Positions 25,180 through 35,452 of a DNA stretch of 59,929 bases are shown here, piece after piece. This DNA is from Afipia sp. Root123D2. Lineage in GTDB: Bacteria; Pseudomonadota; Alphaproteobacteria; Rhizobiales; Xanthobacteraceae. Both the position numbers and the translations under genes were made by a program. The DNA lies in NCBI RefSeq assembly GCF_001425835.1, contig NZ_LMDP01000006.1, forward strand, positions 1-59,929, read 5' to 3'. The notes beneath the pieces are model-generated. The model worked only from the letters and a program-made list of their open reading frames with translations. It was not told where the DNA came from and did no database searches. Each line of letters starts with the position of its first letter. Position 1 is the stretch's first letter.

Positions 25180-26874
25180 TCACGATTCTAAGAAATCGGC
25201 TGCGGATCCCCCCCGGCCTATTATTTTTCGCTCCGGCCCCCCAAGGGGCCTCACGCGCCTCCGCGGGGCGTTGTCGGTGGCGGCCGCCTCGGCCTGTTGG
25301 CCTCGACGTCCGCGAGATTTGGGATTGATACCGATCACAGGGATTTTGGAAATCTCGCGATACTGAGGCTTTGGCTTCCGTTCTCCGTATCTTCTCCCGA
25401 CCGTCGCGGGCGCGTGCCCAAGAATGTAATCCATCGTGGATTCTTTCATGTCCACATCATCGGCCACGGTCACGAATCGATGCCGCCATGCATGATTGGG
25501 ACTGACGTTCTTATCCGTGATTCCAACTTCCTTGCGAATCCACTTCGCAATTCGCTCGCCAACCTTTTTGTAAGTTGGGTTCTGGTCTGATCCCTGTCGC
25601 GGTGATTTTTTCGCGCAAAATAGCGGCCCCGTCGATTGCGATACGAAGTCGATAAAACCTTGGCGAATAAGCTCAGGATGAATCGCAATCTCCCGCTGCT
25701 CGTTCGTTTTAACAGACCCAGCCTCCGGTGTGATCCGCAACATCCAAACACCATCGACCTTGCGGATATCTTGCTTGCGGAGCTGCGCCATCTCGCCAAC
25801 GCGGGCACCGGTGTATGCACACAACGACGGAATCCACCGACGCGCTACTCGTTGCTCAGCTCCTCTTCGCGACGACATCGGCTCAAGCGATGCGCGCAAA
25901 ATCTTCGCTGCTTCGGCGTCAGTGTACCCGCGTTTGCTCGTCCCCTTGGGAACCTTGATCTTAATCCGTAACGCTGGATTTTCGCTCATGCGGCCATTGC
26001 TCACAGCCCATTCGCAAGTTGAACGAATCGATGCGATGTAAGTCTCTTTGACAGACTTCGGTACTATTCCGCGCGCAACGTGGCGGTCTTTCCAAGTGAT
26101 ACACCATTCTCGCGTCAGGTTTCGGATGTCGGGTACCTCGGCCGCAACCTGCATTAAGATAGGGCGCCATTTTTTGATCGTCGTCGGCGCGAGCTTTGCC
26201 TCGGCAGCATAGTCATCGAACACTCGAAGCACAGAAAACTTGTCTTTCGAGAGTTTTGGTTGTGTTTCCAGTTTCGGGAATCGGTCGGCGTCTGGATCTG
26301 GCCGATAGTCGCCCTTGCCCATCCGATACAGTTGCTCACGGACTTGCAAGATGGCTTTGTCGACGGCTTTATCGACAAGGCTACGGCTCTCTGGGGAGAG
26401 AATCCAACCGCGCATTGCCAACCATGCGTCGATGTGTTTGGCATTTCGAGAGGTTCTGTGCTTCTCGATGAATGCCAACGAGCGCTCTCGAGCGGTGCCA
26501 ACTCCAACAGGAACAATTTTGCCCCTGCTTTCGCCTTCGACAAAGACCCTGTCGATCCATAGCGAGCTAACGCTAGCCCTGTCTGGATTGTCGGCGTGCT
26601 CCGCGACCATCGCTCGATAGATTTCGCCGGCGACGGCTTCAGCCTGCCGATGGGACAAATCTTGAGCCCCTGCCGTCAATCGGTGCCATCGTTCCTCGAT
26701 CTCGGCTGACACGCGCGCGTGTGCGATCTTGGCTTCGGCCGGATCGCGTGTCCGAAGCGAAACCTTCTGCTCGCGCTTGCCCACGAGTGAGCGGAGTGCG
26801 TCTGGAACACGCTTCCGATACCAATAGATTCCAGTCTGGGGATGACGAAAGGGTCGAGCCATATAAAGGACCAT
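25180..26874 (-). CDS. Tyrosine-type site-specific integrase
   Basis: A 564-residue integrase from the ATG at 26874; the first possible ATG, at 26898, has no ribosome site. The N-terminal domain (RHPQTGIYWYRKRVPDALR) is the type found in phage and island integrases of alphaproteobacteria. Counting from 26898, the catalytic set is Arg366 (GARVGEM), Lys397, His469-x-x-Arg472 (HAWRHRF), His495 (LGHAPATVG) and Tyr504 (RRYGE). All are present, so the enzyme should be active. Its start lies less than 90 bases from the 3' end of tRNA-Ser, the classic position for an integrase of an element inserted in a tRNA gene. The C-terminal 60 residues are basic and probably disordered. Confidence 0.92.
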   Translation of the reverse strand: MVLYMARPFRHPQTGIYWYRKRVPDALRSLVGKREQKVSLRTRDPAEAKIAHARVSAEIEERWHRLTAGAQDLSHRQAEAVAGEIYRAMVAEHADNPDRASVSSLWIDRVFVEGESRGKIVPVGVGTARERSLAFIEKHRTSRNAKHIDAWLAMRGWILSPESRSLVDKAVDKAILQVREQLYRMGKGDYRPDPDADRFPKLETQPKLSKDKFSVLRVFDDYAAEAKLAPTTIKKWRPILMQVAAEVPDIRNLTREWCITWKDRHVARGIVPKSVKETYIASIRSTCEWAVSNGRMSENPALRIKIKVPKGTSKRGYTDAEAAKILRASLEPMSSRRGAEQRVARRWIPSLCAYTGARVGEMAQLRKQDIRKVDGVWMLRITPEAGSVKTNEQREIAIHPELIRQGFIDFVSQSTGPLFCAKKSPRQGSDQNPTYKKVGERIAKWIRKEVGITDKNVSPNHAWRHRFVTVADDVDMKESTMDYILGHAPATVGRRYGERKPKPQYREISKIPVIGINPKSRGRRGQQAEAAATDNAPRRRVRPLGGPERKIIGRGGSAADFLES

Positions 26875-26961
26875 CTGTGTACCGCCCGTGTGTACCAATC
26901 GGCGGTTTAGAAGTCCTTGCCACTCAATAGCTTGAGCGTTTTCAGTTGCTTAGAGTGTTGC

Positions 26962-27051
26962 TGGCGGAGAGGGAGGGATTCGAACCCCCGATAGGCTTGC
27001 ACCTATGCCGCATTTCGAGTGCGGTGCATTCGACCACTCTGCCACCTCTCC
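26962..27051 (-). tRNA. tRNA-Ser (anticodon CGA)
   Basis: A 90-nucleotide tRNA with 5' GGAGAGG pairing with 3' CCTCTCC, discriminator G and encoded CCA. The anticodon loop reads ACTCGAAAT with anticodon CGA, for codon UCG. A long variable arm (GGCATAGGTGCAAGCCTATC) identifies a class II serine tRNA, and GGTTCGAATCC is the T-arm. Its 3' end faces the integrase gene, so it is the likely attachment site of the element. Confidence 0.95.
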
Positions 27052-27492
27052 GGGCACAAACGACAGTTTCCCGTCGGGTCGCGGCCGAGTTCTAAGCGAG
27101 GTTCGGCGGATAAACAAGGCACCGTTGCGCAGCCGATCAGGCTCCGGAAAGCGCATTCCGCCGATTTGCCGCCGAAAAGGGCCGATGGCAGCCGTTGATC
27201 CGACGGTTGGCTCTGCTCACAGCTCGCTTGCCCTTGAAACAAAAGCACTTTTCGCCGGCCCGCGCGGTCATGCCAGCGTTTTGGTCCCTGACGAAGCACC
27301 TGCCGCCAAGCGTCTCCGTGACAGCATCAGAGGAAGAGGCATCGTCGCTTTTTACCGGCGACCCTCGCGCCGACGGCGTTGCCGCCACATGTCGGATCAC
27401 GGCAACGGCGATGGTTCTGCAAAGCCAGCGTGCCAGCAATCTGGGCGGGCACCGCTCGACCCCCGAGATACTCCGGGCGAGCCGCATCCTTC
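27052..27492. other. Gene-free stretch between tRNA-Ser and the ROK gene
   Basis: About 440 bases with normal core GC content. Several long open frames on both strands reflect the high GC rather than a gene; none has a domain or ribosome site. Apart from the tRNA promoter nothing specific was found. Confidence 0.5.
27089..27117 (-). promoter_or_regulatory. Probable promoter of tRNA-Ser
   Basis: On the minus strand TTGTTT (27112-27117) is followed after 17 bases by TAGAAC (27089-27094). The -10 element ends 37 bases before the 5' end of the mature tRNA, leaving space for a short leader. A moderate match to the housekeeping consensus. Confidence 0.4.
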
Positions 27493-28602
27493 TTAATTCT
27501 TGTCCTTGTTGTCCTTCTCTTTGTCCTTGTCCTTCTTCTTCTCTTTGGGTGCGCGCATCGTGAAGCGGGCATTGCCGAGCCCGGTGCCGATGGTGAGGAT
27601 GCCCCAGCGTTTGCGGTCCTGCATGAAAGGAATTTCACTCAGTCCCTGCACCACGCCGTCATTATGCATCAGCACCACGGTGTCATGCTCGCCGATCGAA
27701 GGGATTGCCTCCACCAGACTGTTCGGCAGATTGAACTTGCTGCTCTCCCAGTTGCCGGGAAGATTCTGTGCGCCCTTCTCGATCGAGCCGTCGGCATCGA
27801 TCACACCGGGACACGATACGCCGATGAACGGCGCGAGCTTGAGTCCCTCGGCGCCCGCCTCCTTGATGAAATCCTTCAGCATGGAAGCAAGTTTTTTCAC
27901 GGCACTTTCGCGGCTCGGATCGTCATCGGCGTGGCGCCACAACTTCGACTTCCAGACCTGCGCCTTCGATAGATCGGACGCCTTTTTCTGGCGGGTTTCC
28001 ACCACGCCGCAACGGATATTGGTGCCACCGATATCGACTGCCAGCAGGCTGTCATGAGCCGCGAAAATCCACGACGGCGCAAGATGCGCGCAGCCGATCA
28101 GCCCCGCCTCGTCGGGATGAAAGCGGATCGGCACCATGTCGATCTTGAAGCCTTCGGCCTTGAGGATGATGTCGGCGCGAGCAATCGACAACTCGCCGAT
28201 CCGGCTCTGGCGAAAGCCGCCGCCGACCACGATCGCCTCGGTCTTGTCCCAGGCCTTGGTCTTGAGAAAGCGCCGCGTGACATACGCAAGCTCCTGCGCG
28301 AATTCCTCGATGGCGCTGTGGACCACCGCTGAGGCCTCGACATCGTCGCCGACCAGCATCTCGTCGAGCGTCTTTTTGCTGATGTCTTCAGACGCCTCGC
28401 CGCCGAACGGATCGTCGCCATTCTTGCGCAGCAACTTGCGCCATTTGTCGAGAATGTTCTGGAACGCGCCCTTGCTGGCACGGTCGCCGAGGAAGCCGTC
28501 GTCGTCCTTGATCTCGATGTTGTAACTGTCGATATCGACCGACGGCAGACGGGATGCCCCGTGATTCCCGATTCCGGCGGTCGTCAGCGTGTCCTCGGCC
28601 AT
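27493..28602 (-). CDS. ROK-family protein (glucokinase-like)
   Basis: A 369-residue protein from the ATG at 28602. The ATP/phosphate signature LLAVDIGGTNIRCGVVE begins in the middle, around residue 190, and LTIGTGLGNARF follows near the C-terminus. PFIGVSCPGVID is the region linking the lobes. The first 180 residues are an extra domain unlike classical ROK kinases, including an AIVVGGGFRQSRIGE strand-loop with a nucleotide-binding look. The usual ROK zinc-binding CxxGCxGC motif is not seen. The last 17 residues are a Lys/Asp/Glu run. A sugar-kinase role is possible but unproven. Confidence 0.72.
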   Translation of the reverse strand: MAEDTLTTAGIGNHGASRLPSVDIDSYNIEIKDDDGFLGDRASKGAFQNILDKWRKLLRKNGDDPFGGEASEDISKKTLDEMLVGDDVEASAVVHSAIEEFAQELAYVTRRFLKTKAWDKTEAIVVGGGFRQSRIGELSIARADIILKAEGFKIDMVPIRFHPDEAGLIGCAHLAPSWIFAAHDSLLAVDIGGTNIRCGVVETRQKKASDLSKAQVWKSKLWRHADDDPSRESAVKKLASMLKDFIKEAGAEGLKLAPFIGVSCPGVIDADGSIEKGAQNLPGNWESSKFNLPNSLVEAIPSIGEHDTVVLMHNDGVVQGLSEIPFMQDRKRWGILTIGTGLGNARFTMRAPKEKKKDKDKEKDNKDKN

Positions 28603-28749
28603 GTCTGGGCTGCCCCCTGTCTGAGATGTCGGATTTGCCTCGGGGGACAACGGCTGGGGAACCGCTTGGTTGCATCGCCAAATGGCCGCATCGGGCGGTC
28701 CTGACGGCCCGAAAAACCGCGATTTTCCGCGATTTAGGCCCGCTTTGCC

Positions 28750-28777
28750 TTGACTCGACACCTTGGGCGGCTATAAG
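28750..28777 (+). promoter_or_regulatory. Promoter of rplU-rpmA
   Basis: TTGACT (28750-28755) and TATAAG (28772-28777) are separated by 16 bases, a near-consensus housekeeping promoter. It lies in the 333-base gap between the divergent ROK gene and rplU, leaving an mRNA leader of about 150 bases. That leader contains GC-rich inverted sequence (CCCGGCGCGGGAT). Confidence 0.7.
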
Positions 28778-28935
28778 TCCTGCACCCGGCGCGGGATTAT
28801 CTCGCGCCGTTTGTTTTTGCGTGACCACGGCCTCGATGCCGGAGCCGCACAGACATTGAACCCATAGCGACTGAACAAGAAGCCGGCCCGGACTTAACGT
28901 TCGAGCGCCGGGATCGAACACGAAGGAATAAAACG

Positions 28936-29454
28936 ATGTTCGCAGTCATCAAAACCGGCGGCCGGCAGTTCCGCGTCGTTCCGGATGATGTGCTCGAGAT
29001 TGGCAAGATCGCCGGCGACGTCGGCTCGATCGTGCAGCTTGGTGAAGTGATGGTGGTGGGCGGCGACACGCCGGTCCTCGGTGCGCCGTTTGTTTCGGGT
29101 GCGTCGGTGGCGGCTGAAGTGCTCGACCACAAGCGCGGCCCGAAGGTGATTTCCTTCAAGAAGCGCCGCCGCAAGAATTCGAAGCGCAAGCGCGGCTATC
29201 GTGACGAAATCACGGTGATCCGCGTGACCGAGATCCTGACCGACGGCAAGTCGCCGAGCGTCGGACCGCGGCCGAAGCGGGAAAAGAAGGTCGAGGCCGC
29301 GCCAGTAGATGGCGATGCTCCGGCCAAGAAAGCTCCCGCCAAGAAGCCGGCAGCCAAGAAGGCCGATACCGCGGCCAAGGCTCCAGCCAAAAAGGCGCCC
29401 GCCAAGACCGCGGCAAAGAAAGCCGCGCCGAAAGCGAAAAGCGACAAAAAGTGA
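28936..29454 (+). CDS. rplU: 50S ribosomal protein L21 with Ala/Lys-rich tail
   Basis: The first 103 residues are a standard L21: MFAVIKTGGRQFRV at the start, then a VLDHKRGPKVISFKKRRRKN region and the KRGYRDEITVIRVTEI end. About 70 more residues follow, consisting of repeated PAKKAPAKK and AAKK units like a histone H1 tail. L21 normally ends near residue 103, so this is a lineage-type extension, known in related rhizobia. L21 binds 23S rRNA in the large subunit. The extension may add non-specific RNA contacts. rpmA follows 54 bases later. Confidence 0.96.
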   Translation: MFAVIKTGGRQFRVVPDDVLEIGKIAGDVGSIVQLGEVMVVGGDTPVLGAPFVSGASVAAEVLDHKRGPKVISFKKRRRKNSKRKRGYRDEITVIRVTEILTDGKSPSVGPRPKREKKVEAAPVDGDAPAKKAPAKKPAAKKADTAAKAPAKKAPAKTAAKKAAPKAKSDKK

Positions 29455-29508
29455 AATGATTCCGTCAGGGAATCGGGTTAGAGATTAGTCGAAGACTGGA
29501 GACGGGCT

Positions 29509-29778
29509 ATGGCTCACAAAAAAGCAGGCGGTTCATCGCGCAACGGGCGCGACTCGGCAGGCAAACGCCTTGGAATCAAGGCGTTCGGCGGCGAGCACGT
29601 GATTCCGGGCAACATCATTGCGCGTCAGCGCGGCACCACCTGGCATCCCGGCCTCAATGTCGGCATGGGCACGGATCATACTCTTTTCGCCAAGGTCGAA
29701 GGCCATGTCGAATTCCGCGCCAAAGCCAACGGCCGCACCTTTATTTCCGTCATTCCGATGGCGGCAGCGGCTGAATAG
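29509..29778 (+). CDS. rpmA: 50S ribosomal protein L27
   Basis: An 89-residue protein of normal length: [16 protein letters not shown] at the N-terminus reaches the peptidyl transferase centre, then GVKAFGGE-like (here GIKAFGGE) and [13 protein letters not shown]. It belongs to the usual rplU-rpmA-obgE neighbourhood, although obgE is separated here by two other genes. No cleavable N-terminal leader as found in Firmicutes L27. Confidence 0.97.
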   Translation: MAHKKAGGSSRNGRDSAGKRLGIKAFGGEHVIPGNIIARQRGTTWHPGLNVGMGTDHTLFAKVEGHVEFRAKANGRTFISVIPMAAAAE

Positions 29779-29840
29779 ACGGTAGACACATTTCAAGTCT
29801 GCCGGTCCCTGTTGAACCGGCAGAGCACGAGAAGGCTCTC

Positions 29841-29875
29841 AAGGGGAGACGGGAAACCGGCCTCCCCTTTTGTTT
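29841..29875 (+). terminator. Terminator after rpmA
   Basis: AAGGGGAG and CTCCCCTTTT pair around a 13-base loop and are followed by TGTTTT. Located 60-95 bases after the rpmA stop, just before the ribosome site of the acetyltransferase gene. Confidence 0.65.
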
Positions 29876-29919
29876 TGCGCGTTCGTTGCTTCGGGACGAA
29901 ATGCGAGAAGGAGCCTTCG

Positions 29920-30519
29920 ATGTTACAGGACATTCCCACCCAGAGCTTCCATGGCGGCAGTACCGTCGTCCTCGAGACCAAGCGACTGACCCTGCGTCAG
30001 CCGACCCTCGCGGACGTAAAAGACATCGCCGCCATCGTCAGCGACAAGCGCGTGTCCATCAATCTGCGCCGCGTGCCGCATCCTTATTCGCTCGACGATG
30101 CTGTCGCATTCGTCACCACCTTCGCCAATGTCGGCCGCAGGAGTTCATTTCTGGTCGAGCGTGACCGCACGCCGATCGGCATGGCGAGCCTCGATTGGGA
30201 AAGCGGCAACGACGCGCCCGAGCTTGGCTATTGCTTCGGCGTCGATCACTGGGGCAAGGGCTTCGCGACCGAGACGGCGCGCGCGCTGATCGATTATGCG
30301 TTCGAGGAATTCACCATCGACTGCATCCATTCCGGCGCGCGGGTGCTGAACCCGGCATCGCGTCATGTGCTGGAGAAGTGCGGATTCCAGTGGACCGGCG
30401 TCGAACTGCATCGCTTCCTGGCGCTCGGCTCATCGACACCCGTTGATCGCTTCAAGCTGGAGCGCGGCGTGTGGTCGTCACTGAAGAGCTGGAGCAACGC
30501 GACACGTCGCGGAGCGTAA
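29920..30519 (+). CDS. GNAT-family N-acetyltransferase
   Basis: A 199-residue protein from the ATG at 29920 with AGAAGGAG ahead of it; an upstream frame start at 29812 runs through the terminator and is rejected. ETKRLTLRQPTLADVKDIA is the RimJ/RimL-type start, YCFGVDHWGKGFATETARAL holds the acetyl-CoA pyrophosphate loop, and VLNPASRHVLEKCGF is the usual late motif. The substrate could be a ribosomal-protein N-terminus or a small molecule; it cannot be decided from sequence. It is often found beside rpmA in related genomes. Confidence 0.85.
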   Translation: MLQDIPTQSFHGGSTVVLETKRLTLRQPTLADVKDIAAIVSDKRVSINLRRVPHPYSLDDAVAFVTTFANVGRRSSFLVERDRTPIGMASLDWESGNDAPELGYCFGVDHWGKGFATETARALIDYAFEEFTIDCIHSGARVLNPASRHVLEKCGFQWTGVELHRFLALGSSTPVDRFKLERGVWSSLKSWSNATRRGA

Positions 30520-30547
30520 CTTCTCTGCGCGCTGACTCTTCCTTCCG

Positions 30548-30660
30548 TCATGCCCGGCCAAAACAGCCGCAGACTGCATAAACTTGTCTGCGTGCCGGGC
30601 ATCCACGTTTTTGAAGCGAGGCAAGACGTGAATGGCCGGCAATCCCGGCACGATCGCACC
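30548..30660. repeat. Composite palindromic intergenic repeat
   Basis: TCATGCCCGGCC and GCCGGGCATCCACGT form one arm; ACGTGAATGGCCGG and CCCGGCA form the mirror arm. It lies between the convergent acetyltransferase and DMT transporter genes. A second copy of the same type is at 45117-45197. This type of element is frequent in Bradyrhizobium and Rhodopseudomonas chromosomes. Confidence 0.65.
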
Positions 30661-30674
30661 CGCGATCGTCAGGC

Positions 30675-31589
30675 TCAGGCCGGCGGAGGCACCACCGGCT
30701 GCTCGCTGCGCAGAACCGCCCGTTCGCGCAGGAAGATATAGAAGCCCGCACCGATGATGATCGCGGCGCCGATCAGCGTCGCCAGCGACGGAACATCGCC
30801 GAACACCACGTAGCCGAATATCACGGCCCAGATGATCATCGAATACTGGTAGGGCACGACGACACTGGCGGGCGCGAGGATCAGCGAGCGATTGACGCTC
30901 AATAGCGCGCCGATCGAGATGCAGCCGGCCAGCATGAACAGGCCCAGATCCTGCGGCGCGGGCGTGATCCAGCCAAATGGTGTCAGCATCGCGCCGAGCA
31001 CCAGCGTGCTGGCGAACTGGCTCGAAGCCAGCACCACATCAGGCGTGCGGCGAAGCGAGCGCGTGATCAGCATCAGCGCCGCGAACGAGGCGCTGCCGGC
31101 GAGCGCGATCAGCGCCGGCCAGCTCAGCGATTGCGACGAGGGCTGCAGCGCGATGAGCACGCCGCAGAACCCGACGCCCACCGCCGTCCAGCGCCGCCAG
31201 CCGACCTGTTCTTTCAGGAAGATCGCGGACCCGGCGGTCACGAAGATCGGCGATGCCAGATAGAAGGTAATGATATCGGCCAGCGGCAGATAGACCGAGG
31301 CCCAGAAGAATGCCGCGACCTCCATGCTCGATACGGTGACGCGGACGAGCTGAAGCCATGGCCGCTCCAATTGATGGAACGAGGCGCGGTTGCGCCAGAT
31401 CGAGGGGCCCATCAGCGACAGCGAGGCGATCGAGCGCAACAGCAGCAGCTGGCCGACGGCGTAGGTCGCGACCAGATGTTTGCCGAGTGCATCGCCGAAC
31501 GAAAACAACCAGACGCCGAGCAGCATCAGCCCGATGCCAGCCAGCCGGGCCGAGGTGTTGTTCGCATCGGCGGAAAGTTTCGCAAACAT
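30675..31589 (-). CDS. DMT-superfamily transporter (EamA type)
   Basis: A 304-residue inner-membrane protein with ten predicted hydrophobic segments in two EamA repeats. The first starts GIGLMLLGVWLFSFGDAL and the second includes WPALIALAGSASFAALMLI and the late IMIWAVIFGYVVFGDVPSLATLIGA-type segment. Family members export amino acids, purines or other metabolites; S-adenosylmethionine uptake is another known role. Substrate unknown. It is divergent from obgE, about 165 bases away, and convergent with the acetyltransferase gene. Confidence 0.86.
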   Translation of the reverse strand: MFAKLSADANNTSARLAGIGLMLLGVWLFSFGDALGKHLVATYAVGQLLLLRSIASLSLMGPSIWRNRASFHQLERPWLQLVRVTVSSMEVAAFFWASVYLPLADIITFYLASPIFVTAGSAIFLKEQVGWRRWTAVGVGFCGVLIALQPSSQSLSWPALIALAGSASFAALMLITRSLRRTPDVVLASSQFASTLVLGAMLTPFGWITPAPQDLGLFMLAGCISIGALLSVNRSLILAPASVVVPYQYSMIIWAVIFGYVVFGDVPSLATLIGAAIIIGAGFYIFLRERAVLRSEQPVVPPPA

Positions 31590-31751
31590 GGTTATCGCTG
31601 AGCGCCTCAGTGGTCGCGAATTCGACGAAATCGGCGATCAAGTCATCGTTTAAGCGGTGCGGCACGGTTCAGCAACCGCCGCAAATGCGGCCTTTCCTCG
31701 CTCCTGACGCATGAATCGGTTGCCGCCCCGACCCCCCTACGATACGGATAA

Positions 31752-32828
<1,077 letters not shown>

Positions 32829-32869
32829 CCGCAGCTTTATTTTTCTTTCTCTTTCAGCTTTTCGTTCTC

Positions 32870-34015
32870 ATGTCTCATCCCAAGCTCAACGATTTTCGCC
32901 GCATCGTCGTCAAGGTCGGCTCATCGCTCCTGATCGACGCCGCCGCAGGCGAAGTGAAGGCGGCGTGGCTCGACGCGCTGGCCGCCGACATCGCCGCGCT
33001 CCACAAGCAGGGCAAGGATGTCCTGATCGTCTCCTCCGGATCGATCGCGCTGGGACGCAGCCGCCTCAAGCTGCCGAGCGGCACACTCAAGCTCGAGGAA
33101 AGCCAGGCCGCCGCCGCCGTCGGCCAGATCGAACTGGCACGGATCTGGGCCAAGACACTCGAACAATACGACATCGGCGCGGGCCAGATTCTGGTCACAC
33201 TGCAGGATACCGAAGAGCGCCGCCGCTATCTCAACGCGCGCTCGACCATCGCCAAGCTGCTCGAATGGCGCGCGGTACCGGTGATCAACGAGAATGACAC
33301 GGTTGCGACCAACGAGATCCGCTACGGCGACAACGACCGCCTCGCCGCGCGCGTCGCCACCATGACCAGCGCCGATCTCCTGATCCTGTTGTCGGACATC
33401 GACGGTCTCTACACAGCGCCGCCCGGCGCCAATCCGAACGCGAAACTGATTCCGGTGGTCGACCGCGTCACCGCCGACATCGAGGCGATGGCGGGCGCCG
33501 CCGAATCCGAACTGTCGCGCGGCGGCATGCGCACAAAAATCGAAGCGGCGAAGATCGCGACGTCGTCCGGCACCCACATGCTGATCGCATCGGGCAAGAT
33601 CGAGCATCCGCTCAAGGCGATCGCCGACGGCGGGCGCTGCACCTGGTTCCTGACGCCGGCCAATCCGGTCACGGCGCGCAAGCGCTGGATCGCCGGCTCG
33701 CTCGAGCCGAAGGGCACGCTCACCATCGATACCGGTGCGGTGAAGGCGCTGCGAGCGGGCAAGAGCCTGCTGCCGGCCGGCGTGGTCCGGGTCGACGGCC
33801 AGTTCGCGCGCGGAGACGCCGTCGTGGTGCGCGGCCCGGACGGCCATGAGATCGGCCGCGGCCTCGTCGCCTACGACGCCGACAACGCCGACAAGATCAA
33901 GGGCCGCTCGTCCTCCGATGCCGCCACCCTTCTCGGCGTCAGCGGCCGGGCCGAAATGATCCACCGCGACGACCTCGTGGTCGGCGGCCCGCGCAGCGAC
34001 GGGACCGGCAAATAG
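32870..34015 (+). CDS. proB: Glutamate 5-kinase
   Basis: A 381-residue enzyme: an amino-acid kinase domain ([11 protein letters not shown] at the start, [28 protein letters not shown], and [13 protein letters not shown]) followed by a C-terminal PUA domain from about residue 280. It phosphorylates glutamate in the first step of proline synthesis and is usually feedback-inhibited by proline. The next enzyme, ProA, is encoded directly downstream. Full length and all substrate motifs are present. Confidence 0.97.
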   Translation: MSHPKLNDFRRIVVKVGSSLLIDAAAGEVKAAWLDALAADIAALHKQGKDVLIVSSGSIALGRSRLKLPSGTLKLEESQAAAAVGQIELARIWAKTLEQYDIGAGQILVTLQDTEERRRYLNARSTIAKLLEWRAVPVINENDTVATNEIRYGDNDRLAARVATMTSADLLILLSDIDGLYTAPPGANPNAKLIPVVDRVTADIEAMAGAAESELSRGGMRTKIEAAKIATSSGTHMLIASGKIEHPLKAIADGGRCTWFLTPANPVTARKRWIAGSLEPKGTLTIDTGAVKALRAGKSLLPAGVVRVDGQFARGDAVVVRGPDGHEIGRGLVAYDADNADKIKGRSSSDAATLLGVSGRAEMIHRDDLVVGGPRSDGTGK

Positions 34016-34159
34016 ACCTCGTTCACTGGCCCACCCTCCTGGCCGCTCGGCCAATGGCTGACCGGACGCGCCGGACAGCCATGTTCCGCAAGCCTCGTCG
34101 CAGCGGGATATCTGTGCTAGGGCATGGCTTTAGAGATCCCAAACCACCAGATCTGATAG

Positions 34160-35452
34160 ATGACCGCCCCCCTCAAGGCCGTTGACGGCACGCCGGACCT
34201 CCCGGCCCTGATGACCGAACTGGCTGCCGGTGCCCGCCGCGCCGCCCGCGCGCTGGCGATCGCTCCGACCGAGCAGAAGAACGCCGCACTGGCTGCGATG
34301 GCGGCTGCCATCCGCGCCTCGGTGCCGGCGATTCTGGCGGCCAATGCCGAGGACGTTGCCGAGGCCAAGGCCTCAGGCGCGACCACGGCGTTTGTCGATC
34401 GCCTCGCGCTGAACGAAGCGCGCGTCGCCGCGATGGCCGACGGCATCGACGTGGTGCGCGGCATTACCGATCCGGTCGGCAAGGTCACCGAAAAATGGCA
34501 GCGCCCGAACGGCATGACCATCGAGCGCGTGCGTGTGCCGCTCGGCGTCGTTGCCGTGATTTTCGAAAGCCGCCCCAACGTGCTCGCCGACGCCGGTGCG
34601 CTGTGCCTGAAGTCCGGCAATGCCGTGATCCTGCGCGGCGGCTCCGACAGTTTCAGATCCTGCCGCGCGATTCACGCGTGCCTCGTGCAAGGTCTCAATG
34701 AAGCCGGCCTGCCTGCCGAAGCCATTACGCTAGTGCCGACGCGCGACCGCGATGCGGTCGGCTTGCTGCTGACCGGCCTCCATGGCGGCGTCGATGTCAT
34801 CGTGCCGCGCGGCGGCAAGAGCCTCGTCGCGCGCGTCGAAGCCGAGGCGCGCGTCCCGGTGTTCGCGCATCTCGAAGGCGTCAATCACGTTTATGTCGAC
34901 AAGGCCGCGAAGCCCGACATGGCAAAGACCATCGTGCTCAACGCCAAGATGCGCCGCCCTGGCGTCTGCGGTGCCGCCGAAACCCTGCTGGTCGACAGGA
35001 GCGCCGCCGACACCCAACTCAAGCCGCTGGTGACGATGCTGCTCGACGCCGGCTGTGAAGTGCGCGGCGACGCCGAGGTGCAGCGTGCCGATGCGCGTGT
35101 GAAGCCCGCGACGGATGAAGACTGGGCCACCGAATACGAAGACGCGATCATCGCCGCCAAGGTGGTGAACGGCGTCGACGATGCCATCGCCCATATCGAG
35201 AAGTACGGCTCGCACCATACCGACGCCGTGGTTACCGAGGACGACAGCGTGGCCCGCAAGTTTCTCAGCGAAGTCGATTCCGCGATCGTGCTGCATAATG
35301 CCTCGACCCAGTTCGCCGACGGCGGCGAGTTCGGCTTCGGCGCCGAGATCGGCATCGCCACCGGCAAATTTCACGCGCGTGGTCCGGTCGGCGTCGATCA
35401 GCTGACCAGCTTCAAGTATCGCGTTCACGGCACAGGACAGACCCGTCCGTGA
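34160..35452 (+). CDS. proA: Glutamate-5-semialdehyde dehydrogenase
   Basis: A 430-residue NADPH-dependent reductase of the aldehyde dehydrogenase superfamily. [16 protein letters not shown] is the dinucleotide-domain signature, and the catalytic Cys is in [14 protein letters not shown]. It reduces glutamyl 5-phosphate made by ProB. The 144-base gap after proB contains a GC-rich stretch but no clear terminator. Its stop overlaps the GTG start of nadD. Confidence 0.97.
   Translation: MTAPLKAVDGTPDLPALMTELAAGARRAARALAIAPTEQKNAALAAMAAAIRASVPAILAANAEDVAEAKASGATTAFVDRLALNEARVAAMADGIDVVRGITDPVGKVTEKWQRPNGMTIERVRVPLGVVAVIFESRPNVLADAGALCLKSGNAVILRGGSDSFRSCRAIHACLVQGLNEAGLPAEAITLVPTRDRDAVGLLLTGLHGGVDVIVPRGGKSLVARVEAEARVPVFAHLEGVNHVYVDKAAKPDMAKTIVLNAKMRRPGVCGAAETLLVDRSAADTQLKPLVTMLLDAGCEVRGDAEVQRADARVKPATDEDWATEYEDAIIAAKVVNGVDDAIAHIEKYGSHHTDAVVTEDDSVARKFLSEVDSAIVLHNASTQFADGGEFGFGAEIGIATGKFHARGPVGVDQLTSFKYRVHGTGQTRP

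Noticed and set aside
26945..27060. Reading frames across the tRNA-Ser gene
   Set aside because: The sequence folds as a complete class II tRNA; the frames are by-products.
27320..27640. Possible repeat array or CRISPR in the GTCCTT-rich tract at 27497-27548
   Set aside because: The tract is short, irregular and in frame with the Lys/Asp tail of the ROK-like protein; there are no spacers.
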